Source of the DNA: JANNRA01 sp031401035 | GTDB lineage: Bacteria; Desulfobacterota; Binatia; HRBIN30; CADEER01 | Assembly (NCBI GenBank): GCA_031401035.1 | Contig: JANNRA010000050.1 | Location: 1-51,931, forward strand | DNA: 51,931 nt | Direction: 5' to 3' | Shown here: positions 8,206 to 14,997 of the stretch, piece after piece | How the letters are laid out: each line of letters starts with the position of its first letter | Position numbering within the stretch: the first letter of the stretch is position 1 | Made by a program: the position numbers and the translations under genes | Notes under the pieces: model-generated | What the model saw: the letters and a program-made list of their open reading frames with translations, nothing else | What the model was told of the DNA's origin: nothing | The model's database searches: none

Positions 8206-8320
8206 CCGTGCAGCGCTTCAGCACGGCAAAAGGTTCGCTGCGCGAGGCGAAAAATCGGAGCCCAAGCGACGGCGGCACAAATCGGTAGCATGCGGTGGGC
8301 AAAGAAATGACGCTCTGCAG

Positions 8321-8347
8321 CGGTTTACCCGGCAATCCGGTTTCCCG
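8321..8347. promoter_or_regulatory. direct repeat in the divergent anti-sigma/membrane-protein intergenic region
   Basis: The 243-bp region between the divergent starts at 8205 and 8449 contains CGGTTTACCCG (8321-8331) and CGGTTTCCCG (8338-8347), two near-identical half-sites spaced 17 bp apart. Read on the minus strand they give CGGGTAAACCG and CGGGAAACCG, which contain AAACC, reminiscent of ECF -35 elements. No matching -10 at the normal 16-17 bp spacing was found, so an operator is as likely as a promoter. Otherwise the region holds nothing recognisable. Confidence 0.35.
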
Positions 8348-8448
8348 AGGAGCGGCCAGCCTGTTGCTTCTGTTTCTGGTCGGAATGTCTGGCAAAACGG
8401 AGGCCGCATCAGGCCGTTGGGCGGAGCGCACAGCGAAGCAGTGACGCG

Positions 8449-8688
8449 ATGATGGAAATGGAACCGGCCCTCGAGGGGGCGCTGATGGCGGTCCTGCTGC
8501 GCCTGCTGTTCGGCTTCGACATCAGCGTCCCGATCGCCCTCCTGGCGGGGGTGGGCGGCCGCGTCATGACGGCGTGGCTCGGCCCTGACTTCGTGCCGCC
8601 CGATTGGTGGATCGCCGAGTTCGCGGTCAGCGCCGGGGTCAGCATGGCGATCATGGGCGCCGTACAGATCGTCAACTCGCAGCGCTGA
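8449..8688 (+). CDS. small predicted membrane protein, unknown function
   Basis: A 79-residue frame starting at ATG 8449 (a second ATG follows immediately at 8452). It has two hydrophobic stretches, about residues 11-37 (L-M-A-V-L-L-R-L-L-F-G-F and I-A-L-L-A-G-V-G-G) and about 55-72 (W-W-I-A-E-F-A-V-S-A-G-V-S-M-A-I-M-G-A-V), so two membrane helices are plausible. It ends 45 bp before the DASS transporter on the same strand and could be co-transcribed with it. No Shine-Dalgarno site is convincing and I do not recognise the family; the aromatic/hydrophobic composition and non-overlap with any other gene support it being real. Confidence 0.5.
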   Translation: MMEMEPALEGALMAVLLRLLFGFDISVPIALLAGVGGRVMTAWLGPDFVPPDWWIAEFAVSAGVSMAIMGAVQIVNSQR

Positions 8689-8733
8689 GGCGCGGCTGGC
8701 ATCCGGGCTGCGCGGCGGATACACCGGCGCGCG

Positions 8734-10203
8734 ATGGTCGAGGGTGGCGGACGGGAGGTGGCGGCAGCCGCACGCTTCGGCTGGCTGGCGGTGGCGCTTG
8801 GCCTGGCGGCCCTGGCCTACGCGTTTCCGCTGCCCGGCATTTCGGAGGAGGGGCGGCGGCAGACCGCCGTGATGGCCCTGGTGGCGACGCTGTGGATCGC
8901 CGAAGTGGTGCCGATCGCCGTCACCGCGCTGGTCGGCCCGGCCCTGGCCGTGCTGGTCGGCGTCGCCCCGGTCGAGAAGGCCTTCGCGGCGTTCGGCAGT
9001 CCGATCCTGCTGCTGTTCATCGGCAGCTTCCTGCTCGCTCGCCTGACGTTCAAATACCGGCTGAACGAGCGCATCGCCTACGGGGTGCTCTCGAGCCGCG
9101 TGGTGGGCAGCGATCCGACGCGCGTCTTCGTGCTGCTCGGTCTCACCACCGCGGCGATCTCGGCCTGGATGAGTAACGTCGCCGTCACGGCGATGATGCT
9201 GCCCATCGCCGAGGCGGTGCTGGTGGCGATGGTGGGTACCGCCCGGCGCGGCGCCCCGAGCCCCATGGCGACGGCGTTCGTGCTCATCGTGACGTACTCG
9301 GCGTCGATCGGCGGGTTGTTCACGCCGGTCGGGACGCCGCCCAACCTGATCGGCATCGGGCTCATCGAACAGGCGACCGGATACCGCATCGGCTTCGGCG
9401 AATGGATCGTGTCGGTGCTGCCGGTGACCCTCGCCATTCTGTTGTTGATGATCGGGTACTTCGTCTGGACCTTTCGCGCCGAGCGCGCCGCGCTGGTCTA
9501 TGACCGCGGGGCGATGGTGGCGCGCCGTGTCACCCTCGGGGCATGGCGCCGCGCCGAGGCGCGCGTCGCCGTCGCGTTGCTGTGCACCGTGGCGCTGTGG
9601 ATCCTGCCGCCCTTGATCGCGCTGCTGCACGCCCCGGCCGGCGCCTGGCTGGCGGCCCGCATCCCGGAGGCGGTGGTGCCGCTGCTGGTTGCCGGACCGC
9701 TCTTCTTCGTGTCCGAGGGCGACGCCAACGCCCCGCCGCTGATGACGATCGAAGATCTGACCGGCATCGACTGGCCGGTGGTCGTGCTCTTCGGCGGCGG
9801 CATGTGCCTGGGGCAGCTGATGATGCAGAGCGGCATGGCGGCGGCCCTGGGAGCGCTGCTCGCGCAGTGGGTGCCGGCGGGCCACTCGGTCGGTCTGGTC
9901 TTCATTTTCTCCCTGCTGGCCATCGTCGTGTCCGAGACCACCTCGAATACCGCCAGCGCCAACATGGTGGTGCCGGTGGTCGCGGCGGTCAGCACCCAGG
10001 TGGGGGCGGATGCGGTCGGCCTCGGGCTGGCGGCGACCGTCGCCTGCACCTTTGGGTTCATGCTGCCGGTGTCGACGCCGACCAACGCCATGGCCTACGC
10101 CACCGGCCGCGTCACGCAGCGGCAGATGATCCGCCACGGCATCGTCCTGGACGTGCTCGGTGTCGTCTTGCTGACGCTGTGGTTCGGGTGGGCGCACGCC
10201 TGA
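8734..10203 (+). CDS. DASS/SLC13-family sodium-coupled anion transporter
   Basis: A 489-residue polytopic membrane protein of the divalent anion:Na+ symporter family, which imports dicarboxylates or sulfate. Both inverted-repeat halves show the family's Ser-Asn-Thr-like sites: A-W-M-S-N-V-A-V-T-A-M-M-L-P in the first and E-T-T-S-N-T-A-S-A-N-M-V-V-P in the second. The paired G-T-P-P-N-L-I-G and S-T-P-T-N-A-M-A-Y-A loops are also present. About eleven hydrophobic segments are visible. The annotated ATG at 8734 precedes a short cytoplasmic leader (V-E-G-G-G-R-E-V-A-A-A-A-R-F) before the first helix. Substrate cannot be told from sequence. It lies on the plus strand between the minus-strand ECF sigma and anti-sigma genes, an unusual placement. 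Confidence 0.93.
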   Translation: MVEGGGREVAAAARFGWLAVALGLAALAYAFPLPGISEEGRRQTAVMALVATLWIAEVVPIAVTALVGPALAVLVGVAPVEKAFAAFGSPILLLFIGSFLLARLTFKYRLNERIAYGVLSSRVVGSDPTRVFVLLGLTTAAISAWMSNVAVTAMMLPIAEAVLVAMVGTARRGAPSPMATAFVLIVTYSASIGGLFTPVGTPPNLIGIGLIEQATGYRIGFGEWIVSVLPVTLAILLLMIGYFVWTFRAERAALVYDRGAMVARRVTLGAWRRAEARVAVALLCTVALWILPPLIALLHAPAGAWLAARIPEAVVPLLVAGPLFFVSEGDANAPPLMTIEDLTGIDWPVVVLFGGGMCLGQLMMQSGMAAALGALLAQWVPAGHSVGLVFIFSLLAIVVSETTSNTASANMVVPVVAAVSTQVGADAVGLGLAATVACTFGFMLPVSTPTNAMAYATGRVTQRQMIRHGIVLDVLGVVLLTLWFGWAHA

Positions 10204-10225
10204 TCGCGACGGGCGCGGCGTCACC

Positions 10226-10744
10226 TCAGTCGTTGCGGGCGACCCGCGCACGCAGCGTCTGCAGCGCCGCGTGGAGGCGGGATCTGACCGTTCCGGGCGG
10301 GATGCCGAGCGCCGTCGCGATCTGCGCCAGGCTGAAATCCTCCGCATAGCGCAGCAGCAGGACCTCGCGTTGCGGGCTCGGCAGGGTGGCGACCAGGCGC
10401 TCGAGGTCCCCGGCGTCGGCGCGCCGCGTCGGGGCGGGCAGGGTCTCCGCCAGCGTGTCGACGTCGACCGTCGACCGGCGCCGGCGGACGCGATCGAGCG
10501 CCAGATGGCGCACCATCGGATACAGGAACGTGGTGAGCTGCGCCGTCAGCACGAAGCCGGGGAAGCGCGCGAACAGTTGCACGAAGGCGTCCTGCAGCAC
10601 ATCGAGGGCGTCGTCACGGCTGCCGGTGACCCGTTCGGCGAGGCGCACGACCCAATCGCGGTGGCGTCGGTACAGCGCCTCGAAGGCGGCGGGCTCGCCG
10701 CGGTTGGCGCCCGCGACGAGCTCTTGGTCGGTCGGTGTGGTCAC
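10226..10744 (-). CDS. ECF-type RNA polymerase sigma factor
   Basis: A 172-residue sigma factor with only regions 2 and 4. Region 2 (about 18-90) contains A-A-F-E-A-L-Y-R-R-H-R-D-W-V, the D-A-L-D-V-L-Q-D-A-F-V core-binding segment and F-L-Y-P-M-V-R-H-L-A-L-D-R-V-R-R-R-R. Region 4 (about 112-168) has L-P-S-P-Q-R-E-V-L-L-L-R-Y-A-E-D-F-S and the helix-turn-helix I-A-T-A-L-G-I-P-P-G-T-V-R-S-R-L-H-A-A. Like other ECF factors it should direct transcription of an envelope regulon, held by a zinc anti-sigma. The nearest candidate is the gene at 7681-8205, about 2 kb downstream on the same strand. It is divergent from the MerR-TPR gene. Confidence 0.95.
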   Translation of the reverse strand: MTTPTDQELVAGANRGEPAAFEALYRRHRDWVVRLAERVTGSRDDALDVLQDAFVQLFARFPGFVLTAQLTTFLYPMVRHLALDRVRRRRSTVDVDTLAETLPAPTRRADAGDLERLVATLPSPQREVLLLRYAEDFSLAQIATALGIPPGTVRSRLHAALQTLRARVARND

Positions 10745-10962
10745 CGCTGTCGCCTGACGCTGTGTCGCGTGGGCTATTCAGGGCGGCGCGTGTCGCCGGT
10801 GGATTTCAGCCCCGTCGCGAACGGCTCGCCGCGCGGGCCCCCCGGTGGTAAGGACGTCCGGCGCGAGCGAAGGGGACATGCGAGTGGTGGCAGGCGCGAA
10901 CAGGCCGGGATGCCTCTGGGGTGACGTCGCCCGTATCCCGGTGCGGGTCTGAGGGGGCGTCC

Positions 10963-11790
10963 GTGGCGGCGGCGATGCGGACTCGCGATGTCGCACGCGT
11001 TCTCGGCATCGCGCCGGGTCGCGTGCGTAGAATGGTCCACTCCGGCTGGTGTCGGCCGGGCCGCGCCGGGCGGCAGTTCCGCTTCGCGTTTCAGGACGTG
11101 GTCCTGCTGCGCACCGGCCTCGGCCTGGTCACGGCGGCGGTGCCGGCGCGTCGCATCAAGCGAGCGCTACGCGAGTTGCTCCGGCAGCTGCCCGGCGATC
11201 GGCCGCTGTCGGGCCTGCGTATCGTCGCCGCGGACGGCCGGGTGGTGGTGCGGCAGGGCAACCGGCTGTGGCAACCGGAGAGCGGCCAACTGCAGTTCGC
11301 CTTCACGGTCGCGGACCTGGCGCGGCGCGCCGCTCCGCCGCGGAGCCTGCCCGGGCTCCCGCGCGCCGCGCCGACGCTGTCGGCGAGTGACTGGTTCGAG
11401 CGCGGCCTGCAGCTCGAAGACGACGACCCGGTCGCGGCGCGAGAAGCCTATGAGCAGGCGCTGACGATCGATGCTGGCTACGCGGACGCGTGGGTCAATC
11501 TCGGGCGCCTGTCACACGAGGCCGACGATCCCGCCACCGCGGCGCGCTGCTATCACGAGGCCCTGGCGCGCGACGATGGCGATCCGGTGACCCACTACAA
11601 CCTGGCCCTGGCGTGCGAGGACCTCGACCACACCGCGCAGGCCGTCGCGCACTATGAGCGCGCCGTGGCCCTCAACCCGCGCTTCGCCGACGCACACTAC
11701 AACCTGTCCCAGCTACTGTCGCGCCTCGGTCGCCGCGCAGACGCGTTGCAACACATGGTACGCTACCGCCAGCTGCAGAAGCGCCGCTGA
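10963..11790 (+). CDS. MerR-like helix-turn-helix plus TPR-repeat protein
   Basis: The frame is open from a GTG at 10921. I prefer the GTG at 10963 because GAGGGGG (10951-10957) is placed five bases upstream; ATG 10975 is the alternative. This gives about 275 residues. The N-terminus is a MerR-type winged helix (M-R-T-R-D-V-A-R-V-L-G-I-A-P-G-R-V-R-R-M-V) with R-R-A-type basic recognition residues. A middle segment of unknown fold (about 80-125) is followed from about residue 135 by at least four TPR units, visible as repeated A-x3-Y-E-x-A-L and A-D-A-W/H-x-N-L patterns. It is probably a cytoplasmic regulator whose TPR scaffold binds a partner protein instead of a small ligand. It is divergent from the ECF sigma gene; the 218-bp intergenic region presumably holds both promoters. 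Confidence 0.82.
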   Translation: MAAAMRTRDVARVLGIAPGRVRRMVHSGWCRPGRAGRQFRFAFQDVVLLRTGLGLVTAAVPARRIKRALRELLRQLPGDRPLSGLRIVAADGRVVVRQGNRLWQPESGQLQFAFTVADLARRAAPPRSLPGLPRAAPTLSASDWFERGLQLEDDDPVAAREAYEQALTIDAGYADAWVNLGRLSHEADDPATAARCYHEALARDDGDPVTHYNLALACEDLDHTAQAVAHYERAVALNPRFADAHYNLSQLLSRLGRRADALQHMVRYRQLQKRR

Positions 11791-11801
11791 GCGGCGGGGC
11801 G

Positions 11802-11825
11802 GAGGCGGCGGATGGACGCCGCCTC
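11802..11825. terminator. bidirectional hairpin between convergent genes
   Basis: A perfect 9-bp stem: GAGGCGGCG (11802-11810), loop GATGGA, CGCCGCCTC (11817-11825), in the 33-bp gap between the convergent MerR-TPR and EthD genes and just touching the latter's stop codon. There is no T-tract on either side, so termination efficiency is uncertain. Confidence 0.55.
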
Positions 11826-12489
11826 AGCGCTGCATGTACTCCGCCACGAAGTAGGGAAACGTATGGTCGATGAAGCGGGAGATGTCGTCACGCACGATGC
11901 GTTCGCCCTCCGGCGAGCCGAACAGGGGCTGGGTCGGGTCGATGGTGATCTCGGCGAAACCGTCCCACTCCGGCGCTCCCGGCGTCAGCGGTGCGTCGAC
12001 GATGTTGGTCACGTAGCGCGTCATATGCGGGTGGTGGATCAGGGCGAGCGGGACATGCACGGTCTGCCAGTGCTCGACGAACTGCGCGTGCGTCAAATCG
12101 GGCCGGCGGCGCAGCGGGCAGATCATCTTCACGCCCGCGGCGCGCGCGCCGCGCGGCCGCTCGACGACTGACTTCTGCACCACTTCGGTGGTGGCGTAGG
12201 CCAGCGCCCCAGCCAGGAACCCGGCCACGTCGCCGGCGACGATCCGTTCGCCCTCGGGCGAGTCGTAGAGGCGCTCGCGGAAGTCGGCAAGGCTGTCGAA
12301 GGTGAGCTCGCCGATGCTGTCCAGCGCCGCCTCGCCGTCCGGCCCACGCTCGACGACATTGACCGTGTACTGGCGCAGCGTCGGATGGTGCCGTAGGGCG
12401 ATCGGCACATGCCGCTCGAGTAGCCGTGCGACATACTCGTCATGCGTGATGTCGGAGCGCCGGTGGCAGAGGAAGATCAGCTTGACCAT
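11824..12489 (-). CDS. tandem EthD-domain protein
   Basis: A 221-residue protein built of two ferredoxin-like EthD domains. Each half starts with the family pattern of a beta-strand, a basic turn and a long helix: M-V-K-L-I-F-L-C-H-R-R-S-D-I-T-H-D-E-Y in the first and G-V-K-M-I-C-P-L-R-R-R-P-D-L-T in the second. Each then has H-V-P-I-A-L/H-V-P-L-A-L plus H-H-P and a Y-T-V-N-V-V or Y-V-T-N-I-V strand, and each ends near a S-P-E-G-E-R-I-V motif. EthD domains form dimeric barrels; the fused duplicate probably folds as an intramolecular dimer. Characterised relatives support ether-degrading P450s or act in polyketide chemistry, but no such partner is adjacent, so the reaction is unknown. Confidence 0.85.
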   Translation of the reverse strand: MVKLIFLCHRRSDITHDEYVARLLERHVPIALRHHPTLRQYTVNVVERGPDGEAALDSIGELTFDSLADFRERLYDSPEGERIVAGDVAGFLAGALAYATTEVVQKSVVERPRGARAAGVKMICPLRRRPDLTHAQFVEHWQTVHVPLALIHHPHMTRYVTNIVDAPLTPGAPEWDGFAEITIDPTQPLFGSPEGERIVRDDISRFIDHTFPYFVAEYMQR

Positions 12490-12543
12490 GCGGTCGATGT
12501 GCCCGGCAGTACCCGCGTCGTCAAGCGATCGACGGCGGCGGCG

Positions 12544-13419
12544 TCAGCGCAGCGCCAGTCGCCACGCCAGACCGACGGCAACCGCCGCGGCGCCGGCGAG
12601 GACATACTGCCAACGGCGCTCCAACGGCGCGGGCAGCAGGGCCGCCGTGGCGGCGCCCAGGCCGACGCCGACGGCGAACCCGAACAGATGAGCGAGCACA
12701 TCGCTGCGCTCGGATGAGCCGAGCAGGCCGAGCAGGGCAATACCGGCCCCGAGTGGCGCCCAGGCACGCCACGCTGACACGTCGGCGCCGCGCCGCCGCT
12801 GCATGACGCGCACCGCCGCCAGGCCGCCGATGACGCCGAAGATGGCGGTGGAGGCGCCGATGGCGCTGTGTGGAGCGCCGCGCAGCGCGGTGTTGAGCAG
12901 ATTGCCGCCGGCCCCGGAGAGCAACGCCAGCCACAGCCCGACGCCGGGGCCGACGAGCGCGCAGAGGGCGGTACCGAAGAGCAACAGAGTGATGGTGTTG
13001 CCGAGGACGTGCGGAAAATCCGCATGCAGCGTCAGGGCCGTGACGGCGCGCCACCAGTCCCCGGCGTCGATTCGCGCGGCGTTGGCCGCGCCCGCATCGA
13101 ACCAGGGGTGACCGTCGGCGCGCGGGCCGGTGACGACGAACAGCGCGCAGATGAGGACCGCGGCGGCGACGGCGCCCAGGCTGCGGCCGTACTCGGCTGG
13201 CGGTACGGGTACCGCGCGGGGACGATTCTCATCGTCGTAGGTGGCCAGCGTCGCGATGGCGTGCGCCGCGTCCTGCGGCTCGACCACGACCAGATAGCCG
13301 TGCTGCGGACTCCAGTCGATGCGCGAGGCGATGCCGATCGCCGCCAGCGCCAGCGCCCACTCGTCAGCGCGCGTGCGCTCGGCAGCGACGCGCACCACCT
13401 GCGGCAGGGGCTCGCTCAC
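12544..13419 (-). CDS. rhomboid-family intramembrane serine protease
   Basis: A 291-residue membrane protein. Start chosen at GTG 13419 because it overlaps the TGA of the upstream DUF1614 gene (GTGA, 13416-13419). The first ~85 residues form a small soluble domain (V-V-R-V-A-A-E-R-T-R-A-D-E-W-A-L-A-L, then Y-L-V-V-V-E-P-Q-D-A-A), like the N-terminal domain of GlpG-type rhomboids. The rhomboid core follows with H-A-D-F-P-H-V-L-G-N, catalytic serine S190 in G-A-S-T-A-I-F-G-V-I-G-G, and catalytic histidine H244 in A-H-L-F-G-F-A-V-G. The Ser/His dyad is therefore intact. Substrate unknown. The coupling to DUF1614 is noteworthy. Confidence 0.92.
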   Translation of the reverse strand: MSEPLPQVVRVAAERTRADEWALALAAIGIASRIDWSPQHGYLVVVEPQDAAHAIATLATYDDENRPRAVPVPPAEYGRSLGAVAAAVLICALFVVTGPRADGHPWFDAGAANAARIDAGDWWRAVTALTLHADFPHVLGNTITLLLFGTALCALVGPGVGLWLALLSGAGGNLLNTALRGAPHSAIGASTAIFGVIGGLAAVRVMQRRRGADVSAWRAWAPLGAGIALLGLLGSSERSDVLAHLFGFAVGVGLGAATAALLPAPLERRWQYVLAGAAAVAVGLAWRLALR

Positions 13420-14015
13420 GCCAGCAGTACCGCCAGGATGCCGGTGACGAAGATGCCGTCGAAGGTGCCGGCGCCGCCGATGGACACCTGCGGTCCACCC
13501 AGACCGCGCAGCACCGCCAGGTTGCTCAGATCGGCGCCGATCAGCGTGCCCAGGGTGCCGGCGACATACGCGACGGCGGGGGCGCTGGACGGTGCCAGGA
13601 GCAGCGCCGCGCCGGCGGCGAGCAGCGGCGCGACGACGATGGGCACGGTGATGCCGACGTGCGCCACGGGGCGGGCGACGCGATGCACGACGATCGCCAC
13701 CAGGGCGACGGCGAGCAGCGACTGCCACACGGCGGCTCCCTGCCACAATAGGTAGGCCGACAGGGCGGTCGGAATGACGGCGCCACCGAGGTTCACCGAC
13801 AGCTGGGGCGCCTCATCGCGCCGGCGCGCCAGCGGCACGTTGACTCCGCTGCCGAGCAGCGACGCGGCGAGGAGCGAGATCAGGTAGCGCGATTCGACGC
13901 CGACGCGTTCGAAGGCGTAGTCGATGACGTCGAGTTCGATCAGGGCGACGGTGAGGCCGAGCAGCAGCGCTAGGAGCGCGACGACCGGTGACCGCGTCGG
14001 GGAATGCAGCGGCAT
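13416..14015 (-). CDS. DUF1614 family membrane protein
   Basis: A 199-residue polytopic protein starting at the ATG complementary to 14013-14015 (M-P-L-H-S-P-T-R-S-P-V-V-A-L-L-A-L). About six hydrophobic segments are visible. The family's polar motifs are present: S-R-Y-L-I-S-L-L-A-A-S-L-L-G-S, V-N-L-G-G-A-V-I-P, G-T-L-I-G-A-D-L-S-N-L and S-I-G-G-A-G-T-F-D-G-I-F. The last two conserve Asp/Asn and Gly residues inside membrane helices, suggesting a catalytic or transport role. The family has no assigned function that I know of. The stop overlaps the rhomboid start by four bases. It is divergent from the ketopantoate-reductase-like gene with only 58 bp between start codons. Confidence 0.85.
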   Translation of the reverse strand: MPLHSPTRSPVVALLALLLGLTVALIELDVIDYAFERVGVESRYLISLLAASLLGSGVNVPLARRRDEAPQLSVNLGGAVIPTALSAYLLWQGAAVWQSLLAVALVAIVVHRVARPVAHVGITVPIVVAPLLAAGAALLLAPSSAPAVAYVAGTLGTLIGADLSNLAVLRGLGGPQVSIGGAGTFDGIFVTGILAVLLA

Positions 14016-14073
14016 GCGCGCCAGTTGTAGCAGGACGACCGGCGCGCTACGACGCCCAGGCCGGGAACCACGC

Positions 14074-14997
14074 ATGCACACGCTGATCATGGGCACCGGC
14101 GCTGTCGGCGCCTTCTTCGGAGGCCGCCTCGCGCGCGCCGGCGCCGCGGTGACGTTCGTCGCGCGCGGCGCCACGCTGACGGCGTTACAGCGCGACGGCC
14201 TGCGCATCGTCGCGGGCGCGGATTCCGAGACCATCCGGCCGGTTCGCGCCGTGGCGACTCCCGGCGAGGCGGGCCAGTGCGATCTGGTGCTGGTGTGCGT
14301 GAAGTCGTACGACACCGCGGACGCCGCCGCGGCGCTGCGTCCGGCAGTCGGTTCCGACAGCATCGTCGTGTCCTTGCAGAACGGCATCGAGAACGAGGCC
14401 GGCTTGGCGGCGGTCCTGGGGTTGCCGCCGCTGCTCGGCGGCCTGACGCATATCGGCGCCGAACTCGTCGCGCCGGGGGTCGTGCGGCACGATTCCGGCG
14501 GCCGCATCATCTTTGGCGAGTTCGATGGGATTCGGACGCCGCGCCTCGAGCGCCTGGCGACGCTCTTCCGCGAGGCCGGTGTCGATCACCGCGTCTCGGC
14601 GAACATCCACGTCATGCTGTGGGACAAGTTGGCCTGGAACGCGGCGTTCAACGCCGTGACGGCGCTCAGCGGACGCACGGTCGGACAGGTACTGGGGGAT
14701 GCCGACGGGCGGGCGCTGGTGCGCGCGGCGCTGCTCGAAGTCATCGCCGTCGGACGCGCCGCCGGGGTCGCCCTCGACGCCACGCGTGTCGACGCGATCC
14801 TCGCGCGCAGCGCCGGCGAACTCGGCGCGTTGCGCACGTCGATGCTGCAGGATCGCGAGCGCGGTCGCCGCCTGGAGTTCGACGGCTTGCAGGGCGCGGT
14901 GCTGCGTGCGGCGGCGGACACGGGCATCGAGGCGCCGATCACCCGGGTGCTGCATGCGCTGTTGGCCCTTGTGGGCGCGCCGCCGACGCGGCGCTGA
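14074..14997 (+). CDS. 2-dehydropantoate 2-reductase (ApbA/PanE family)
   Basis: A 307-residue protein beginning at ATG 14074; the frame is open earlier but the NAD(P) fold starts here. Rossmann motif M-G-T-G-A-V-G-A-F-F-G-G at residues 6-17; a Lys in L-V-C-V-K-S-Y-D-T, Q-N-G-I-E-N-E, and the C-terminal helical domain motif W-D-K-L-A-W-N-A-A-F-N-A-V-T-A-L, whose Lys is catalytic in PanE. It reduces 2-ketoacids such as ketopantoate (coenzyme A pathway), but families of this fold also act on other 2-keto acids, and no panB/panC is adjacent, so the exact role is open. Its 3' end overlaps the convergent MFS gene by 59 bp. Confidence 0.88.
   Translation: MHTLIMGTGAVGAFFGGRLARAGAAVTFVARGATLTALQRDGLRIVAGADSETIRPVRAVATPGEAGQCDLVLVCVKSYDTADAAAALRPAVGSDSIVVSLQNGIENEAGLAAVLGLPPLLGGLTHIGAELVAPGVVRHDSGGRIIFGEFDGIRTPRLERLATLFREAGVDHRVSANIHVMLWDKLAWNAAFNAVTALSGRTVGQVLGDADGRALVRAALLEVIAVGRAAGVALDATRVDAILARSAGELGALRTSMLQDRERGRRLEFDGLQGAVLRAAADTGIEAPITRVLHALLALVGAPPTRR

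Noticed and set aside
8206..8448. A full ECF-type autoregulated promoter for the anti-sigma operon
   Set aside because: AAACC-containing sites exist, but no CGTC-like -10 at 16-17 bp spacing, so only the direct repeat is reported.
8218..10347. A 709-codon minus-strand open frame opposite the DASS transporter
   Set aside because: It is low-complexity, rich in Gln/Arg/His/Asp and lacks any domain, a typical antisense shadow of a high-G+C gene; the transporter frame has clear membrane helices and motifs.
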